From Prauserella alba (GTDB taxonomy: Bacteria > Actinomycetota > Actinomycetes > Mycobacteriales > Pseudonocardiaceae): a stretch of 64,000 nt of DNA. The stretch spans positions 794,841 through 858,840 of the forward strand of contig NZ_JAMTCH010000003.1 of NCBI RefSeq assembly GCF_024171735.1, given 5' to 3'. The notes below the pieces were generated by a model that saw only the letters and a list, made by a program, of their open reading frames with translations, ran no database searches and was not told the DNA's origin. This document shows, piece after piece, positions 61,640 through 64,000 of the stretch (the first letter of the stretch is position 1; every line of letters starts with the position of its first letter). The translations under genes and the position numbers were made by a program.

Positions 61640-62104
61640 GTGCCACGCATCGCCACCGCCGAACAGGTCGGCAAGGACGAGCTCCTGGAGTTCGTGCGGC
61701 CGCGGCACCGCACGGTGCTCATGACGACCCGGGCCGACGGCAGGCCACAGTTGTCGCCGGTCACCTGTGGGGTCGACGAACGCGGCCGGATCGTCGTCTC
61801 CACCTACCCGAGCCGCGCGAAGACCCGCAACGCGCGACGGAATGCGGCCGTGTCGCTGTGTGTGCTCTCCGAGGAGTGGAACGACGCGTGGGTGCAGCTC
61901 GACGGCACGGCCGAGGTGCTCGACATGCCCGACGCGCTCGACGGTCTCGTCGAGTACTTCCGCGGCATCTCCGGCGAGCATCCCGACTGGGACGAGTACC
62001 GGGAGGCGATGCAGCGGCAGGGCAAGTCGCTGCTGCGGATCACGATCGACGACTGGGGACCGATCGCCACCGGCGGGTTCCCTCCCGAACTCGCGGGCGA
62101 CTGA
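61640..62104 (+). CDS. PPOX-class F420-dependent oxidoreductase
   Basis: A 154-residue split-barrel protein of the F420/FMN PPOX family. FVRPRHRTVLMTTRADGRPQLSPVTCGVDERGRIVVSTYPSRAKTRNARRN is the characteristic N-terminal half, with the arginine cluster that contacts the cofactor. WVQLDGTAEVLDMPDALDGL follows. Such enzymes reduce biliverdin or small quinone-like substrates using F420H2. GTG 61640 has GGGAGGTCACGAG before it. An ATG-started longer frame upstream lacks coding bias. Confidence 0.88.
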   Translation: MPRIATAEQVGKDELLEFVRPRHRTVLMTTRADGRPQLSPVTCGVDERGRIVVSTYPSRAKTRNARRNAAVSLCVLSEEWNDAWVQLDGTAEVLDMPDALDGLVEYFRGISGEHPDWDEYREAMQRQGKSLLRITIDDWGPIATGGFPPELAGD

Positions 62105-62271
62105 GCCCGCGTCCCCGGCCGACCCGCCGTGGTCCCCTCGCGAACCGTTCCCGAGGGGCCACGGCGGCCTCCAGGCGGTGGCCGTCGGCTGGTGCGGCCC
62201 GCCCGCCGATCATCGACCGGCCTTCCGCGGTCACCGGGCCGTGGCCACTGTTCGGCGGCTGCAGGTACACC

Positions 62272-62298
62272 GCTACAGATACACGGCTACAGATACAC
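62272..62298. repeat. Short tandem repeat after the TenA-like gene
   Basis: GCTACAGATACAC occurs twice (62272-62284, 62286-62298), with a weaker third copy upstream, 14-bp period. The right copy includes the stop and last codons of the TenA-like gene, so the end has been duplicated locally. Confidence 0.75.
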
Positions 62299-62919
62299 CG
62301 CGTCGTGGAAGGTGATCTCGGCGTCGAGCATTCCGGTGAACCATGCGGCGAGCCGGCCGTCGGGCACGTCGGCGGGAAGTTCGTCGACGGCCGCGCCGAG
62401 TGCGTCGACGCCGGAGACGAACGGGTCACGGGCGTGCAGGGCGACCCAGTCGGCGATCGGCCCGGCGGGCGGTGTCCCGTCGCGGTGGGTGCGGGTGCAC
62501 CAGGTCAGATACAGCGTCTCCGCGGCGAACATGACGGTGGTGACAGCCGCGTAGCCGCCGTCCTCGGCGACCGCGACGGCGTAGTCCGACAGCACCGAGG
62601 CGGCGCGGCGCGCCGCCTCGGACACGTCCGCCGCGACCGGCCACGCCGCGCGCGCCGCCGTGAAGTACTCCGTCTGCTCGGTCGTCAGCCCGTGCAGCGC
62701 CTCGGCGTTGCGGGTGACGGCTCGCCAGTGCGGTGCCTGCCAGGCGGCGAGCCCGTGCAGCCGAGCCGCGGTGTCGACGAATCCGGCTTCGAACTCCAGG
62801 TACCGCGCGAATTCCGGGTCACCGATCGTGCCGTCGTGGACGTCCCGGACGAACCGCATGCCCGTCGCCCGTTCGAGCGCGGGCGTGCAGGTGCGCAGGA
62901 GCCGGCGCGATCGGCTCAC
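62287..62919 (-). CDS. TenA/thiaminase-II-family protein
   Basis: A 210-residue all-helical TenA-like protein. DGTIGDPEFARYLEFEAGFV and FAAETLYLTWCTRTH are TenA/PqqC-fold segments; the cysteine in TWC is near the place of the TenA nucleophile but the alignment is uncertain. No thiamine biosynthesis gene is near. GTG 62919 overlaps the stop of the preceding amidotransferase-like gene (four bases), so the two act together. A role in salvage of an amino-pyrimidine or another amine is possible. Confidence 0.8.
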   Translation of the reverse strand: MSRSRRLLRTCTPALERATGMRFVRDVHDGTIGDPEFARYLEFEAGFVDTAARLHGLAAWQAPHWRAVTRNAEALHGLTTEQTEYFTAARAAWPVAADVSEAARRAASVLSDYAVAVAEDGGYAAVTTVMFAAETLYLTWCTRTHRDGTPPAGPIADWVALHARDPFVSGVDALGAAVDELPADVPDGRLAAWFTGMLDAEITFHDAVYL

Positions 62920-63659
62920 GCCGCGAGCCAGTCGATCAGGCCGCCGAACACGGCCGCGTAGCCCGGCCACTGTTCGCAGAACTCGGGCGGGGCCCAGTGC
63001 GGTGAGCAGTCGGAGGTGAACACGGCGGTGCGGCCGTCGCCGTAGCCGCCGACCGCGACGAGTGGGTCGTCGCCGATCGTGGCGAGGACGTCGGTGGCGG
63101 GCCGCGGGCGCACCCGGTTGTAGCCGAGCAGCCGCGGCCACTCGCCGCTCACCCCGCCGAGCGCCGGATGGTCGGCGACGACCCGCCCACGGGCACCCGC
63201 CGGCAGCTCCACCCGGTCGTCCTCGGGCAGCAGGTCCACCGGCAGCACCTCGTGCAGCACCGTGTTACGGTAGGCGGCCTTGGCCTCGAACCCGGTGAAC
63301 GACAGGTAGCCGCCCACCATCAGCAGGCCCCCGCCCGCGCCGACCCAGTCACGCAGCGCGGCGAGGCGGTCGCCACCGGGTCGTGCCCCTTCGAAGACCG
63401 ACGGCGCGAGCTGCACCGAGTTCGCGCCGATGTCGGACAGCACGACGGCGTCGTAGGCATCCAGCGCCGCCCGGTCGTCGGGGAAGTCCGACGGCACGAG
63501 GTGCGCGGGCAGGTGTACGACGTCGTGCCCGCGCGAGGTCAGTGCCGTCCGCAGCGGCGCGACACCCTCGACGTACGAACTCGTGACGAACGAGTCCACT
63601 CCTTTGATGTGCGTGGACTGCGTGATCCAGCTTTCACCTGCGATCAGTACTCGTGCCAC
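62916..63659 (-). CDS. Glutamine-amidotransferase-like fold protein (DUF1355-type)
   Basis: A 247-residue protein with a class I glutamine amidotransferase-like flavodoxin fold. VLIAGESWITQSTHIKGVDSFVTS at the start, DAVVLSDIGANSVQLAP and GGGLLMVGGYLSFTGFEAKAAYR are the DUF1355 (STM3548-like) pattern; the usual Cys nucleophile is replaced in GGYLSF, so hydrolase activity is doubtful. The end, WAPPEFCEQWPGYAAVFGGLIDWL, is typical. It lies between the TenA-like gene and a phosphotriesterase-like gene on the same strand. Confidence 0.82.
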   Translation of the reverse strand: MARVLIAGESWITQSTHIKGVDSFVTSSYVEGVAPLRTALTSRGHDVVHLPAHLVPSDFPDDRAALDAYDAVVLSDIGANSVQLAPSVFEGARPGGDRLAALRDWVGAGGGLLMVGGYLSFTGFEAKAAYRNTVLHEVLPVDLLPEDDRVELPAGARGRVVADHPALGGVSGEWPRLLGYNRVRPRPATDVLATIGDDPLVAVGGYGDGRTAVFTSDCSPHWAPPEFCEQWPGYAAVFGGLIDWLAA

Positions 63660-63757
63660 GGAGAGGTTCCCTTCCTGGTTGCTGGTCGAGACCCCGGCTC
63701 GGGGATGCGGGGCCGGTGGTGAAACGTGATTCGGTGGGGATGCGGCGGGTGGGTGTC

Positions 63758-64000
63758 TCAGGCGCGCGCGGCGGCCTCGAACAGTCGTGCCGGGTTGGCA
63801 CGCAGCAGCGCCGACGTCACCTCGGCGGGCACACCGAGTTCGTGCAGTCGGGCCGTGAACAGCGTCGGCACGTACCGGAAACCGTTGCCGCCGTGTGCGG
63901 TGAGCATGCTCTTGAGGAACACGTCGTGGCTGAGCAGCAGCCGGTCGGCGAAGCCGTCGCCGATCAGCCCGGTGATCGCCCTGGCCGTGTCGGCCGGTGC
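63758..64000 (-). CDS. Phosphotriesterase-family metal hydrolase, C-terminal part (truncated by window edge)
   Basis: The last 80 codons of a phosphotriesterase-like amidohydrolase, cut at the window end. RLLLSHDVFLKSMLTAHGGNGFRYV contains the conserved metal-ligand Asp (SHD) and the downstream GG.GY-type loop; ALLRANPARLFEAAARA is the usual C-terminal NPxR.F motif. Such enzymes split lactones or phosphoesters. It is first in transcription order of a group with the amidotransferase-like and TenA-like genes, 98 bases from the former. Confidence 0.88.
   Translation of the reverse strand, partial: APADTARAITGLIGDGFADRLLLSHDVFLKSMLTAHGGNGFRYVPTLFTARLHELGVPAEVTSALLRANPARLFEAAARA

Overview
The window is high-GC chromosomal DNA from an actinomycete, most likely a Pseudonocardiaceae member (Saccharomonospora/Prauserella/Amycolatopsis-like). 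This rests on heavy G/C third-position bias, many GTG starts, many ATGA/GTGA stop-start overlaps, WhiB and F420-dependent enzymes, and strong gene-order agreement with mycobacteria: nadD-rsfS-gpgP-octT-degV-comEA-comEC-holA-rpsT-lepA, and the KstR2-type steroid C/D-ring block. No rRNA, tRNA, transposase, prophage or CRISPR was seen, and no wholly new system; the new-looking material is small modules and regulatory sites inside ordinary chromosome.

Layout. 1-3.0 kb: truncated MHS-family transporter and a RecQ helicase fused to a phosphoribosyltransferase-like tail. 3.3-15.7 kb: housekeeping block running from NAD synthesis (nadD) and ribosome silencing (rsfS) through methylglucose-lipopolysaccharide genes (gpgP, octT), degV and DNA uptake (comEA/comEC) to DNA polymerase III delta (holA) and S20 (rpsT). 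A 2-kb XRE-regulator module is wedged between nadD and rsfS, bracketed by a 55-bp direct repeat of the nadD 3' end. A threonine-synthase homologue lies in this block under a SAM riboswitch. 16-25.4 kb: transporter, VOC protein, lepA, a small exported peptide, nitronate monooxygenase, hydrolase, quinone oxidoreductase, an exported guanyl-RNase/barstar pair and a GDPD-like phosphodiesterase.

25.5-33 kb: enoyl-CoA hydratase, a HicA/HicB-like module again bracketed by a 34-bp direct repeat, then a complete assimilatory sulfate-reduction operon on the minus strand (leader peptide, nirA, zinc ribbon, cysH, cysD, cysN, sirohydrochlorin chelatase). 33-40.5 kb: unknown protein, the CstA / CC-star / ArsA-ATPase operon, hemW, an enoyl-reductase-like protein and a WhiB regulator. 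40.7-47 kb: F420 enzyme, two DUF202 proteins and a GtrA protein, a STAS protein, a cysteine-free HesB-like protein, and a glyoxylate reductase/glycerate kinase pair.

47-56.2 kb: divergent steroid-ring (HIP) catabolism operons: fadE30-ipdF-fadA6 on the minus strand and fadD3-echA-fadE31-fadE32-fadE33 on the plus strand, with a TetR-type operator between them. 56.2-64 kb: aldo/keto reductase, CYTH-CHAD protein, DUF574 methyltransferase, a lytic-transglycosylase/Rpf-like secreted protein behind an unusual 760-bp AT-richer region, an F420/PPOX protein, and a TenA / glutamine-amidotransferase-like / phosphotriesterase-like group running off the right edge.

Two intergenic repeat families (a 32-bp inverted unit and a roughly 21-bp unit) and several perfect in-frame 15-21-bp tandem duplications in the steroid operon are the main structural oddities. 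All functions are inferred from sequence; no searches were run.
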